Shown here: piece after piece, positions 16,384 through 24,942 of the stretch
Layout of the letters: every line of letters starts with the position of its first letter
Position numbering within the stretch: position 1 is the stretch's first letter
Assembly (NCBI GenBank): GCA_026126215.1
Contig: JAHCJQ010000008.1
Span: 1 to 60,110, forward strand
Source of the DNA: Alphaproteobacteria bacterium
GTDB lineage: Bacteria; Pseudomonadota; Alphaproteobacteria; Ferrovibrionales; Ferrovibrionaceae
Direction: 5' to 3'
Length of the DNA: 60,110 nucleotides
Position numbers and translations under genes: made by a program
Notes under the pieces: generated by a model
What the model saw: only the letters and a program-made list of their open reading frames with translations
What the model was told of the DNA's origin: nothing
The model's database searches: none

Positions 16384-17105
16384 ATCCCATGACCTTCGAC
16401 ATGAACGACGCCGAGCCCCAGAAGACCGGCGAGCTCATCCCGGACGGCACCTTCGCCAAGGTGGCGATGGCGATCCGCAAGGGCGGCACGGACGGCCAAG
16501 CGGAGATCGATCGCGGCCTGCTCAAGGCCTCGAACTCGCCCGGCAGCGACGTGCTCATGCTTGACTGCGAGTTCACCGTGACCGAGGGGCCGCATGCCCG
16601 GCGCAAGTTCTGGCAGATGTTCACCGTCCAGGGCGGCAAGGTGGACGAGCATGGCGTCTCGATCGGCTGGAAGATCTCCAAAAGCACCTTCCGCGCCATG
16701 ATCGACTCGGCGCTCGACCTCGATCCCGCCGACATGAGCGAGGCGGCGAAGGCGAAGCGCATCCTGCGCGGTCTCGCCGACCTCAATGGCATCACCTTCG
16801 TCGCCAAGATCAGGATCGAGCCCTCCGAGGATCCCCGCTACGGCGACAGCAACAAGCTCGACCGCGTGGTCCTGCCGAGCGAGCCGGAATGGCGCAAGGT
16901 GATGGACGGCGAGGCTGTGCCTGCGAGCCCGAGCACCCGCGCCCGCCCGAAGTCCGCTGCGCCGGCGGCGCAGCCGGCCTGGAACCAGGCGGCTCCCGCA
17001 CAGCCGCCGGCACAGGCCGCCGCCCCGGCCTGGGCGAACGCGGGCGCGTCCGCGCCGCAGCAGCCAGCCGCCAAGCCGGCTGGGCCCGCCTGGCTCAACA
17101 GCTGA
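16380..17105 (+). CDS. Phage SSB-like protein
   Basis: A 241-residue protein. The N-terminal 170 residues have an OB-fold-like beta-rich character (LIPDGTFAKVAMAIRKGG, then VLMLDCEFTVTEG and RKFWQMFTVQGG). The last 60 residues are a low-complexity Ala/Pro/Gln-rich tail (AAPAAQPAWNQAAPAQPP). This is the usual organisation of phage SSB-like partners of Sak4 ATPases. The first ATG (16380) overlaps the previous stop; a second at 16389 is better spaced from the AAAGG site. Single-stranded DNA binding is inferred from architecture and position. Confidence 0.72.
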   Translation: MNPMTFDMNDAEPQKTGELIPDGTFAKVAMAIRKGGTDGQAEIDRGLLKASNSPGSDVLMLDCEFTVTEGPHARRKFWQMFTVQGGKVDEHGVSIGWKISKSTFRAMIDSALDLDPADMSEAAKAKRILRGLADLNGITFVAKIRIEPSEDPRYGDSNKLDRVVLPSEPEWRKVMDGEAVPASPSTRARPKSAAPAAQPAWNQAAPAQPPAQAAAPAWANAGASAPQQPAAKPAGPAWLNS

Positions 17106-17110
17106 CCGCC

Positions 17111-17338
17111 ATGACCGATGACGAGTGGCAGGCGCACGTGACGCGCGAAGCGGCAAAGGAGGTCGGCAAATGGCTCGAAGGGCGCGGAAGGCTCAATCAG
17201 CCCGTCGCCGCCCTCACCATGGCCGACCTCGAGGCCATGGCCTCGAATGCGATCTCCCGCTTCATCGTCCTGGCCTCGCAGCGGATCAAGGAGCAGCCAG
17301 CCGGCAACGAGGACCTGACCCGGCTCTTGCTCGGGTAG
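17111..17338 (+). CDS. Small hypothetical phage protein
   Basis: A 75-residue acidic helical protein (MTDDEWQAHVTREAAKEVGK, then LNQPVAALTMADLEAMASNA). It starts 5 bp after the SSB-like gene and overlaps the next gene. I recall similar small proteins at this place in related prophages, but not a function. Confidence 0.7.
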   Translation: MTDDEWQAHVTREAAKEVGKWLEGRGRLNQPVAALTMADLEAMASNAISRFIVLASQRIKEQPAGNEDLTRLLLG

Positions 17339-17703
17339 AGCCCTGCGCCCTGTGCGGGCGTCAGGCGCGCGGCTTCGGCTACGTCCACCGGCTGCAGTGG
17401 GACCGATTTCCGCACCACCGCTTCTGCTCGATGCCCTGCCTCGACGCCGGCTCGGCCCTCGCGAACAGGAACAACGGAATGATCGACAAGACCGACATGG
17501 AGATCCGCGCGATCAAGGATGCCCGGCGCTTCCTGGCCGAGGCGCTCACCGAGCTCGGCCTGATGGCGCCCTTTCATGACCGCAGCGCGGCCGAGATCGA
17601 CCGCATCATCGAGGCCTGCATCGATGGGTTCCAGGAGTCGATCCGTCGCCAGTCCGAGGAAGGGACGCGCAGCGACGAGCTGAACGATCCGATCCCTTTT
17701 TGA
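17329..17703 (+). CDS. DUF6511-type protein with N-terminal zinc-finger cysteines; start uncertain
   Basis: The protein-like region begins with EPCALCGRQARGFGY and FCSMPC, two Cys-x2/3-Cys pairs that would make a small zinc finger. A helical part follows (GMIDKTDMEIRAIKDARRFL) and the C-terminus is LNDPIPF, the pattern I associate with DUF6511. There is no ATG, GTG or TTG in frame directly before the first cysteine pair; the nearest ATG (17431) would remove it. The start is therefore unresolved, and the 5' coordinate is a placeholder overlapping the end of the upstream gene. Coupled translation from a rare codon, or an error in the sequence, would explain this. Confidence 0.65.
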   Translation, partial: ARVEPCALCGRQARGFGYVHRLQWDRFPHHRFCSMPCLDAGSALANRNNGMIDKTDMEIRAIKDARRFLAEALTELGLMAPFHDRSAAEIDRIIEACIDGFQESIRRQSEEGTRSDELNDPIPF

Positions 17704-17717
17704 GGAGGCCGGCCGCC

Positions 17718-17933
17718 ATGATGGATCTGAACCATGACGGTCCGGCCGGAAACTGGCTGGCGCTGCTCGCGGCGGCGGAAGCCAACGCCGAGACGGAGTT
17801 CGAGATCGAATTCTGCGCCAGCCTGCGCGAGAAGCTGGACGCCTACGGCGATCGCGCCCGTCTGACGCCCGCACAGGAATACAAGCTGCGCTGCATCGCT
17901 GAAGCCGGCGGCTTCTGGGAGCGCAGCGCATGA
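17718..17933 (+). CDS. Small hypothetical phage protein
   Basis: A 71-residue acidic protein (MMDLNHDGPAGNWLALLAAA, with a C-terminal YKLRCIAEAGGFWER). GAGGAGG lies 10-16 bp before the ATG. Its stop overlaps the ATG of the nuclease gene. The opening MDLNH recurs as MIDLNHG in the next gene and MIDLND in the primase, an unexplained shared N-terminal signature. Confidence 0.68.
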   Translation: MMDLNHDGPAGNWLALLAAAEANAETEFEIEFCASLREKLDAYGDRARLTPAQEYKLRCIAEAGGFWERSA

Positions 17934-18694
17934 TCGATCTGAACCACGGCTCGGGCGCCGTCTATGGCGGCACCATCACCGGCGGGATGGCGACCCGCAT
18001 CAACGCACTCATCGACGGCGCCCTCGTCGAGCGCCATCGCCGGCAGCCTCCGCGCGACTACCTCGGCGGAAGCCGTATCGGCGAGCCCTGTGCGCGCCAG
18101 CTCGTCTATGAGATCAGCCATGCGCCGCCGGACGAGGGCCGCGAGTTCGATGGCGCCATTTTGCGCATCTTCGATGCCGGTCATCGCTTCGAGACGCTGT
18201 CGATCGGCTGGCTGCGCGCCGCCGGCTTCGATCTCCGGACAGAGCGCCGCGACGGCGGCCAGTTCGGCTTCTCGGCTGCCGGTGGCCGGCTGCGCGGCCA
18301 TATCGACGGCGTCATCGTTGGCGGGCCCGAAGTCGGCATCGCCTGGCCGGCTCTCTGGGAGCACAAGGCGCTCAACGCCAAATCCTGGAACGACCTCGTC
18401 AAGCGGGGCCTGGCGGTCTCGAAGCCGGTCTACTTCGCGCAGGTCCAGCTCTACATGGCCTACATGGAGCTCGCGATCGCCCTCTTCACGGCGATCAACA
18501 AGGACACCCAGGCGCTCTATCACGAAGCCGTCGCCTTCGATCCGGCCGAGGCCCAGGGGCTCTCCGACAAGGCGGTCGAGATCATCCGTGCCGCGGAAGC
18601 AGGCGAGCTGCCGCCGCGCATCGCTGCGGCGCCCGACTTCTATCTCTGCCGTCTGTGTCCTTATCAGCAAAGCTGCTGGGAGGGCGCGCCATGA
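17930..18694 (+). CDS. Cas4/RecB-like PD-(D/E)XK nuclease with Fe-S cysteines
   Basis: A 254-residue nuclease. The catalytic core is visible as RGHIDGVI (Asp) and LWEHKALN (Glu-x-Lys), the PD-(D/E)XK signature, preceded by FDAGHRFETL with the usual His. Cys54 (GEPCARQLVYE) and C-terminal Cys240, Cys243 and Cys249 (YLCRLCPYQQSC) match the four-cysteine iron-sulphur arrangement of Cas4/AddB-like nucleases. The gene overlaps the RecD-like helicase gene by 4 bp, so a nuclease-helicase pair acting on DNA ends during recombination or replication is likely. Confidence 0.88.
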   Translation: MIDLNHGSGAVYGGTITGGMATRINALIDGALVERHRRQPPRDYLGGSRIGEPCARQLVYEISHAPPDEGREFDGAILRIFDAGHRFETLSIGWLRAAGFDLRTERRDGGQFGFSAAGGRLRGHIDGVIVGGPEVGIAWPALWEHKALNAKSWNDLVKRGLAVSKPVYFAQVQLYMAYMELAIALFTAINKDTQALYHEAVAFDPAEAQGLSDKAVEIIRAAEAGELPPRIAAAPDFYLCRLCPYQQSCWEGAP

Positions 18695-19965
18695 CCTTCA
18701 CGCCCTCCGCGCTCCAGGCGAAGGCCATCGAGGCCATCAAGGACTGGTTCACGAACCGCACGGCGGAGAACCAGGTGTTCCGGGTCTTCGGCTATGCGGG
18801 GACCGGAAAGACGACAATCACCAAGCACGCCATCGCCGAGCTGGGATTGGACGAGGGCGTCCTCTATGCCGCCTTCACCGGCAAGGCAGCGCTGGTCATG
18901 ACCCGCAAGGGCACGCCGGCCTCGACCATCCATTCGCTGATCTACCGCGTCTCGGAGGCGACCCCGGCCGAGATCGAGCGGATCAAGCAGGAGATCGCCG
19001 ACCTCAAGGCGAAGCTGACCGCCATGGGCACCGCCGAGCGCCTGTTTGCGGACTCGCAGCTGCGGTCGCTCGAGCTCCGCCTTGCCGACATCCACAAGCC
19101 GCGCTTCGTGCTCAACGAGCAGTCGGCCCTGCGCGACGCCAAGCTCCTGGTGCTCGATGAGGTATCGATGGTGGGGGACGACATGGCGCGCGACCTCCTC
19201 GCCTTCGGCAAGCCTGTTCTCGTACTCGGCGATCCCGGCCAGCTCCCGCCGGTCAAGGGCGAAGGCGCCTTCACCAAGGATGCGCCCGACGTCCTGCTCA
19301 CCGAGGTGCACCGGCAGGCCGGCGACAGCGCCATCATCCGCTTGGCCACGCTCGCGCGCGAAGGCAAGCCGATCCCCTACGGCGAGCACGACGCCTTCGT
19401 GTGGAAGATGCGCAGGCAGGATATCGCGCCCGAGCAGATGCTGCGCGGCGGACAGGTCATCTGTGGCAGGAACGCGACCCGCATCCAGCTCAACCTTGCC
19501 ATGAAGCGCGCGGCCGGCTTCGAGGGCGTCTATCCCATCGGACGCGGCGAGAAGATCATCTGCCTCAAGAACCGCAACGACCTCGGCCTCGTCAACGGCA
19601 TGTTCCTCGACCTCACAGAGATCGAGGACGAGGACGAGCTCTCCTTCACCGCCGTCATCGACACCGAGGATGGCGAGAAGATCGGCGGCGCCAACGGTAC
19701 GCGCGAGCGTTTCCGCATCTATAAGGGGCATTTCGACGAGCACGTCGCGCCCGACCGCGAGCGTGAGCGGCGCGATCACTGGAAGAAGAAGACGCTGATC
19801 GAGGCGGTGTGGGGCTGGGCCATCACCTGCCACAAGTCCCAGGGCTCGCAATGGGAGAACGTGGTCGTCTTCGATGACGGTCTCGCGCGCACCGCCGAGG
19901 ACCGCGCCCGCTGGCTCTACACCGCCATCACCCGCGCCGAGCGCGGCCTCGTGATCCTCGATTGA
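18691..19965 (+). CDS. RecD2/Dda-like SF1 DNA helicase
   Basis: A 424-residue superfamily 1 helicase. Walker A is FGYAGTGKTTITKH (about 33-46). A charged helical insertion follows (EIERIKQEIADLKAKL). Motif II is LLVLDEVSMVGDDMA, motif III GDPGQLPPVKG, motif V/VI AITCHKSQGSQWENVVVFDD and RWLYTAITRAERGL. The order and motifs match the RecD/Dda group (AAA_30 plus UvrD_C_2). It overlaps the Cas4-like nuclease gene and probably serves phage replication or recombination. Confidence 0.9.
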   Translation: MTFTPSALQAKAIEAIKDWFTNRTAENQVFRVFGYAGTGKTTITKHAIAELGLDEGVLYAAFTGKAALVMTRKGTPASTIHSLIYRVSEATPAEIERIKQEIADLKAKLTAMGTAERLFADSQLRSLELRLADIHKPRFVLNEQSALRDAKLLVLDEVSMVGDDMARDLLAFGKPVLVLGDPGQLPPVKGEGAFTKDAPDVLLTEVHRQAGDSAIIRLATLAREGKPIPYGEHDAFVWKMRRQDIAPEQMLRGGQVICGRNATRIQLNLAMKRAAGFEGVYPIGRGEKIICLKNRNDLGLVNGMFLDLTEIEDEDELSFTAVIDTEDGEKIGGANGTRERFRIYKGHFDEHVAPDRERERRDHWKKKTLIEAVWGWAITCHKSQGSQWENVVVFDDGLARTAEDRARWLYTAITRAERGLVILD

Positions 19966-19974
19966 GGCGCGCGC

Positions 19975-22863
19975 ATGATCGATCTCAACGACGTAAGCGC
20001 GCCTCCGCCCCGTTTCGATCTCGACGCGATCGCCGCGCGCCTGCGGGACAGCGCGGCGATCTGGGTGCCGCAGCATTTCCCGAACGGGAGACGCGAAGGC
20101 GACGAATGGCGGCTCGCCAACATCCGCGGCGACGCTCCGCGCAAGAACGGCTCCTGCGTCATCGCGCTCAAGGGCGAGCGTGCCGGCGACTGGATCGACT
20201 TCGACGGCGGCAGTGGCGGCGGGCCCCTGAGCACGCTTGCAGAGGCGACCGGCTACGCCGGACACCAGCTGTTCGCCTATGCGGCCGAGCTGGCGGGCGA
20301 AGCCCCCTCTGCGGCACGCCCGAGAAAGAAGGCTCCGCGCCAATCATCCGACGACCTGGCGCGCGAGATCGCCTTCATCCTGTCGGGTGCACGGCCGATC
20401 GCCGGCACGCATGCGGCAGCATATCTCGCCGCCCGTGGCCTCGCGCTGCCGGCGTCGCCCGATCTTCTCTTCCATGACGATCTCGCGCACTGGGAGGCGA
20501 AGCGCGGCTTCCCCGGCATGGTCGCCGTCGTGCGCAACGCCGGTGGCGCGCAGGTTGCGCTCCACCGCACCTATCTCGACCCAGCGACGCCAGCCAAGGC
20601 CGATGTTTCGCCTGCGCGCAAGACGCTCGGGCCGGTGGGCGGCGGGGCGGTGCGGCTGGCCGAGGCGCGCGACGGCCGCATCGCCCTTGCGGAGGGCATC
20701 GAGACGGCGCTCGCGGTGATGACCGCATGCCCGGATCTGCCGGCCTGGGCGACGCTGTCCGCCTCCGGCATGGAGAGCGTCGACCTGCCGCCCGGCATCG
20801 CGCGTGTCGTGCTGCTCGCCGACCACGACGACGCCGGCCGCCGCGCCGCCGAGGCAGCCGCCGCGAAGCTAGCGATGGAGGGCCGCCAGGTTTCCATCGC
20901 ACTGCCGCCCCGCGAAGGCGACGACTTCAACGATCTGCTCCTGCGCGACGGCCCGGAAGCGGTCAGGACCGCGATCGATGCCGCCGTGGCATGGGGCGGA
21001 GACAGTCCCTTGCACACCGGCGGCGAAGGCACTCAGCAGCTTGAAATGGACCCCGTCATCGGCGCCACGGCGCCGGAACCCGACGAGGTTGCGCGCACCG
21101 CCGCAACCTATCCGCTGCCCTTCATTGAGGGCGTCGAGCTGCGCTACTTCCGCACGCGCAAGGGCGATGTCCTCGTCCACCGCAATGCCGGCAAGGACAA
21201 GGACGGCCACACCATCTGGCGCGTGGTCGCGAGCCCCTTCGGCATCCCCGCCCGGCTGCGCTATCTCGACCAGGAGGGCACCTATGGTCTGCGCCTGCTC
21301 GTGCGCGACATGCAGGGCGAGCCGCGCGCCGTCGACTTGCCGCGCGCCGGCCTTGCCCGCCAGGGTGCGCAGGAGATCCGCTCCGCCCTCTTCGCCGCGG
21401 GCCTGCGCAGCTATGGCGATGGCGACCAGGTCGCGCTGGCGGTCCTCAAGGCGGCCGATCCGCGGGACGAGATCCTCGTCGTCAGCCGGCCCGGCTGGCA
21501 CCGGCTCGATGGCTGCGACCGCCCGGTCTTCGTGACGCCGGCCGGCCGCGCGATCGGCGATGCGCCGGCTTCCACGCTGGAGCTTGTCGCCAACGCCCGC
21601 TACGACACGGTGCGCGGCAGCCTCGACGGCTGGAAGTCCGCGGCGGCTGCCGCCGCATCCGTGAAGGGCTGTCCGCACCTCCTCCTCGGCGTGCTCGCCG
21701 GCTTCTGCGGCGTCGTGCAGTCGCTCGCCGGGCTCGACAGCTGCGGCATCAATCTCTCCGGCCTCTCGTCGAGCGGCAAGACCACCGCCCAGCGCCTCGC
21801 CGTCTCCGCCTGGACCTCGACCGCCATCGGCGCCGGGCTGCTGCAGTCCATGCGCTCGACCGAAAACGCCATCGAGGTGTTTGCCCAGGCCGCGAGCGGC
21901 ACCGTCCTCGCCCTCGATGAGCTCGCCCACGCCGACGGCCGCGCCATCGCCAAGCTCATCTACGCCATCGCCGGCGGCCAGGGAAAGGCGCGCATGACGG
22001 CCGGCGCCATCCTCAAGCAGCGCTATGCCTGGTCGACCTACGCGCTGCTCTCCAGCGAGTGCTCCCTGGAGGAGAAGGTGCGCGCCGACGGCGCGTCCTG
22101 GATCGCCGGCATGGCGGTGCGCATCCTCGACGTCGACGTGACCGAGGTGGACCGCTCGGTGCCGGCTGCCAAGCTCAAGGCGATCGCCGACGCCGAGAGC
22201 CACTGCGGCCATGCCGGCCCCGCCTTTGTCGAACGGCTGGTCGCGGCGAAATTGCACCATGCGCCCGACGCGCTGCGCGACCGCATTCTCGAACAGGCGC
22301 GTGAGCTTGCCGGCGACCGTGCCGATTCCGCACGGCTCCGGGCCGCGACCTGCCTTGCCCTTCCGCTCGTCGCCGGCAGGCTCGCTCAGGACTTCGATCT
22401 CCTGCCCTGGTCGATCGACATCGAAGCGCCGGTCCGCTGGGCCTGGGAGCGCTTCGAGAAGTCCTCTGATGCCGAGGCGCTCACCCCCGACGAGCAGGGC
22501 ATCGCGAGCCTGCGCGCCTGGATCGCGGAACGCTGGGATGTCACCATCAAATCCGTCGACATCGGCGCCGAGAGCTTCGACCGCAAGCTCAACAACCGCG
22601 AGGCCGTCGCCTGGTATGACGACGCGGCCATCTACGTACCCGCGCAGCGCCTGCGCGACGCGGCGGGCGGAACGCTGAAGACCCAGCAGATCGTCAAGGC
22701 GCTCGCCGACCGGGACCTGCTGGCGACACGCCAGGATCAGCGGCGCGCCACTGTGCGGTGGGTCCCGAAGATCGGCCGCATCGACGCCTATGCGCTCAAG
22801 CGCTCCGAGTTCGGCCGCCGCTCGGCCTGGGCCGATCACGGAATGCAGGAGGTCGAGGCATGA
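19975..22863 (+). CDS. Toprim-DUF927 primase/helicase
   Basis: A 962-residue replication protein. The N-terminal 120 residues include CVIALKGERAGDWIDFDGG, as in primase-like CHC2-type fragments. A Toprim domain lies around 235-340 with the acidic motif ALAEGIETALA and VVLLADHDDAGRRAAE. A DUF927 helicase-like domain follows from about 375, with Walker A at LSGLSSSGKTTAQRLA and a Walker-B-like TVLALDELAHAD. The C-terminal 200 residues have no motif I recognise. The iteron-like array directly downstream supports a role in replication initiation. The stop overlaps the following weak ORF by 4 bp. Confidence 0.88.
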   Translation: MIDLNDVSAPPPRFDLDAIAARLRDSAAIWVPQHFPNGRREGDEWRLANIRGDAPRKNGSCVIALKGERAGDWIDFDGGSGGGPLSTLAEATGYAGHQLFAYAAELAGEAPSAARPRKKAPRQSSDDLAREIAFILSGARPIAGTHAAAYLAARGLALPASPDLLFHDDLAHWEAKRGFPGMVAVVRNAGGAQVALHRTYLDPATPAKADVSPARKTLGPVGGGAVRLAEARDGRIALAEGIETALAVMTACPDLPAWATLSASGMESVDLPPGIARVVLLADHDDAGRRAAEAAAAKLAMEGRQVSIALPPREGDDFNDLLLRDGPEAVRTAIDAAVAWGGDSPLHTGGEGTQQLEMDPVIGATAPEPDEVARTAATYPLPFIEGVELRYFRTRKGDVLVHRNAGKDKDGHTIWRVVASPFGIPARLRYLDQEGTYGLRLLVRDMQGEPRAVDLPRAGLARQGAQEIRSALFAAGLRSYGDGDQVALAVLKAADPRDEILVVSRPGWHRLDGCDRPVFVTPAGRAIGDAPASTLELVANARYDTVRGSLDGWKSAAAAAASVKGCPHLLLGVLAGFCGVVQSLAGLDSCGINLSGLSSSGKTTAQRLAVSAWTSTAIGAGLLQSMRSTENAIEVFAQAASGTVLALDELAHADGRAIAKLIYAIAGGQGKARMTAGAILKQRYAWSTYALLSSECSLEEKVRADGASWIAGMAVRILDVDVTEVDRSVPAAKLKAIADAESHCGHAGPAFVERLVAAKLHHAPDALRDRILEQARELAGDRADSARLRAATCLALPLVAGRLAQDFDLLPWSIDIEAPVRWAWERFEKSSDAEALTPDEQGIASLRAWIAERWDVTIKSVDIGAESFDRKLNNREAVAWYDDAAIYVPAQRLRDAAGGTLKTQQIVKALADRDLLATRQDQRRATVRWVPKIGRIDAYALKRSEFGRRSAWADHGMQEVEA

Positions 22864-22891
22864 CGGCGCGCGCCCATCCGTGCACGCGCGC

Positions 22892-23301
22892 TGTGGCAAC
22901 TGTGGCCAGTGTGGCCACGCATGGGCGTGTGGCCATTGTGGCACCTGTGGCCAGTGCCGCCGCACTCGGCCATGTGGCCACTGTGGCACCTGTGGCCACT
23001 CCGCCCGCAGCGGCCGCCCGAGGAGGCATTCCAGTGGCCACACTTGCCACACGGAAAATCGCTGTGGACACTGCTAACGCATTGATGAACAAGGGCAGTT
23101 GCCACACTTTCCACCGTGGCCACAGCCGGGGGACAGATATAGGGAGTCCTCGTCTCTTCCGTTCGTGGGGAAAAGCGCGGAAGGGTCGCGCGTCAATTTT
23201 ATCTTTGAGAAGTGGAAAGTGTGGCAAGTGTGGCCACTCGCCTTTGTCTTCAAAGGCTTATCAGTGGCCACATGAAATTCCGATGTGGCAACTGTGGCCA
23301 T
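22892..23301. repeat. Iteron-like array of TGTGGCCA-type 9-mers, candidate phage origin
   Basis: At least 17 copies of a TGTGG(C/A)(C/A)AN motif occur in this gene-poor gap. They are often head-to-tail with an exact 9-bp step: starts at 22892, 22901 and 22910; then 22928, 22937 and 22946; then 22982 and 22991. Inverted copies lie near 23034-23052, 23099-23127 and 23266. Further pairs are near 23219 and 23284-23293. AT-richer patches (about 23055-23095 and 23190-23215) lie between clusters. The phasing and the primase upstream suggest an origin. A weak 186-residue frame (22860-23420) runs through it but looks like a by-product of the repeats. Confidence 0.7.
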
Positions 23302-23510
23302 TGGCGAAGATCGCCCGCCCTTCCACACATCTCCGCCGTCGCCGGTCATCGACGCTGACCCTTGTGGCGACGAGCGCGCCGCGACGGCAACGAGGCCGCG
23401 ATCCTCCGTCCCATCGGTGATCCCGAGCCGAGCGGACGACGACGGCCAGCTCCGCCAAGAACCAGACCGTCGCCGTCCTGACCACAACGATCCCGATCAC
23501 GGAGACCATC

Positions 23511-24047
23511 ATGGCTTCGACGACTCTGACCGCGGCGTGTGCGGATGCAAGCCTGCCGGCGGTCGGCCTGGCGCCGCCGCTCAGCGCCATCCTCTCTCTC
23601 GACCTCGGCACCACCATGGGGTGGGCCGTGCGCATGGCCGACGGAGCCATTCACAGTGGCGCCGTCTCCTTCCGCCCGAGCCGCTATGACGGCGGCGGCA
23701 TGCGCTACCTGCGCTTCCGCAGCTGGCTCGACGGGCTTGCCGCCGATGCCGGTGGTCCTGGCGCGGTCTACTTCGAGGAAGTCCGGCGCCACGTCGGCAC
23801 CGATGCGGCCCATCTCTACGGCGGCTTTCTGGCGACGCTGACCGCGTGGTGCGAGCAGAGGGGCGTTGCCTACGAGGGTGTGCCCGTCGGCACCATCAAG
23901 CGCCACGTCACCGGCAAGGGCAATGCAGACAAGGCGGCGGTGCTGGCTGCCGTCCGCGCACGCGGCTTTGCGCCCGCCGACGACAACGAGGCCGACGCCA
24001 TCGCCATCCTGCTCTGGGCGATCGAGACGCAAGGGGGTGTGCGATGA
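23511..24047 (+). CDS. RuvC-like Holliday junction resolvase
   Basis: A 178-residue RNase H-fold nuclease resembling RuvC. The catalytic acids are recognisable: Asp in ILSLDLGTTMGWAV near residue 31, Glu in AVYFEEVRRHVG, and Asp in DDNEADAIAILLW near the C-terminus. TIKRHVTGKGNADKAAV matches the RuvC segment before the last acid. Phages use such enzymes to resolve replication or recombination junctions before packaging. It follows the iteron array and overlaps the next gene by 4 bp. Confidence 0.87.
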   Translation: MASTTLTAACADASLPAVGLAPPLSAILSLDLGTTMGWAVRMADGAIHSGAVSFRPSRYDGGGMRYLRFRSWLDGLAADAGGPGAVYFEEVRRHVGTDAAHLYGGFLATLTAWCEQRGVAYEGVPVGTIKRHVTGKGNADKAAVLAAVRARGFAPADDNEADAIAILLWAIETQGGVR

Positions 24048-24301
24048 CGGCCGAGATGCTGCTGAAGCACGCCGCCGCGGTGGTCGCCAATCGGCGTGAG
24101 ACCTATGGCGAACCTCGCGCATCCATGGAGGCGATCGCCAGGCGGTGGTCGCTCACGCTTGGCCACAGCGTGACACCGGCTCAGGTCGCACTCTGTCTCA
24201 TCGACCTCAAGCTTGCGCGCCTCGCGCACGATCCGGCGCACCTCGACAGCATGGTCGATGTCGCCGGCTATGCCGCCGTCCTGCGAGAGGTGGCGCGGTG
24301 A
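24044..24301 (+). CDS. DUF6378-type phage protein
   Basis: An 85-residue protein with the family-like pattern LLKHAAAVVANRRETYGEP, ARRWSLTLGHSVTPAQVALC and LIDLKLARLAHDPAHLDSMV. It is all-helical. The ATGA overlap with the resolvase gene and GTGA overlap with the next gene place it in a coupled operon. The function is unknown. Confidence 0.78.
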   Translation: MTAEMLLKHAAAVVANRRETYGEPRASMEAIARRWSLTLGHSVTPAQVALCLIDLKLARLAHDPAHLDSMVDVAGYAAVLREVAR

Positions 24302-24495
24302 GGTGGTTCCCGAAGGGCTATGGCGGCGAGCGCCGATCCGCCGAGGAGATCAAGCGCGAGGGCTGGCGTGAGCAGGGCCTGCTGGTGGTGAGCGCCGAGG
24401 ACCAGCGGCTCACCTGGCCCGAGCGCGAGCTCATCCGCCAGCTCGGCGAGAAGCTCTATGGTCGGCGCGCATCCCAGGAGGCGCGCCATGGCTGA
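24298..24495 (+). CDS. Small hypothetical phage protein
   Basis: A 65-residue basic protein starting at GTG 24298 (RWFPKGYGGERRSAEEIKRE, then LTWPERELIRQLGEKLYG). The start overlaps the previous stop, and its 3' end overlaps the next gene by 8 bp. No family is recognised. Confidence 0.65.
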   Translation: MRWFPKGYGGERRSAEEIKREGWREQGLLVVSAEDQRLTWPERELIRQLGEKLYGRRASQEARHG

Positions 24496-24928
24496 GACGC
24501 ACTGGACGCCGTCGCTGGTCGAGGAGCGGCTCGCCGAGGCGGCAAGCGTGTTGAAGCGGCTGCCCGAGCCGAGGTTGCAGGGCTATTACAATCTCTGGCC
24601 ACGGATCATCTACGAGTTCAGCGATCTGGTGGGACAGGAGCCCAGGCCGATGCGTGTGCTGCCGTCCCCCGCAGCGATCAGCCGCATGGAGGAGACGCTG
24701 ACCTGGACCGTCGGGCTCGACCCCGTCGACGGCAAGATCGTCTGGATGCGCGCCTTCGGCGAACGCTGGAAGACCATCTGCTGGACGGCGGGGCTGCAGC
24801 GCTCCGCCGCCCACGAGCACTGGCTCTATGCGCTCTGCGTGATCGCGTGGCGGCTCAATGGGCGGCGGCTCAATCGTAATCACTCGCGGCGCAGAGTGAT
24901 CGAGATGACCGGAGCGGCGAAGTCCTGA
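24488..24928 (+). CDS. DUF6362-type phage protein
   Basis: A 146-residue protein with LVEERLAEAASVLKRLPEPR, AAISRMEETLTWTVGLDP, and a C-terminal helix-turn-helix-like stretch WKTICWTAGLQRSAAHEHWL followed by ALCVIAWRLNGRR. This matches the pattern I associate with DUF6362. The C-terminal part resembles a sigma-like or regulator HTH, and its place at the end of the early operon would suit a late-gene activator, but that is inference. Confidence 0.75.
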   Translation: MAETHWTPSLVEERLAEAASVLKRLPEPRLQGYYNLWPRIIYEFSDLVGQEPRPMRVLPSPAAISRMEETLTWTVGLDPVDGKIVWMRAFGERWKTICWTAGLQRSAAHEHWLYALCVIAWRLNGRRLNRNHSRRRVIEMTGAAKS

Positions 24929-24942
24929 GAAGCAAAGAGAAA

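Noticed and set aside
20869..23052. 727-residue open frame antisense to the primase
   Set aside because: High GC content creates long antisense frames; the composition (Arg/Gly/Asp-rich, no domain) is that of a shadow of the + strand gene.
22790..23077. Cys-rich frame with repeated CGxCG pattern that could look like a zinc-ribbon protein
   Set aside because: The pattern is a direct translation of the TGTGGCCAC DNA repeats, which continue outside the frame and in inverted orientation. It starts inside the primase gene and has no ribosome binding site.
22892..23301. CRISPR array
   Set aside because: Repeats are 9-bp motifs without regular unique spacers, and no cas operon is present; the Cas4-like nuclease belongs to the phage recombination genes.
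22860..23420. 186-residue frame overlapping the primase stop by ATGA
   Set aside because: The overlap is tempting, but the sequence is Val-Ala repeats followed by Arg/Pro-rich noise without any domain; the stretch is better explained as an iteron array.
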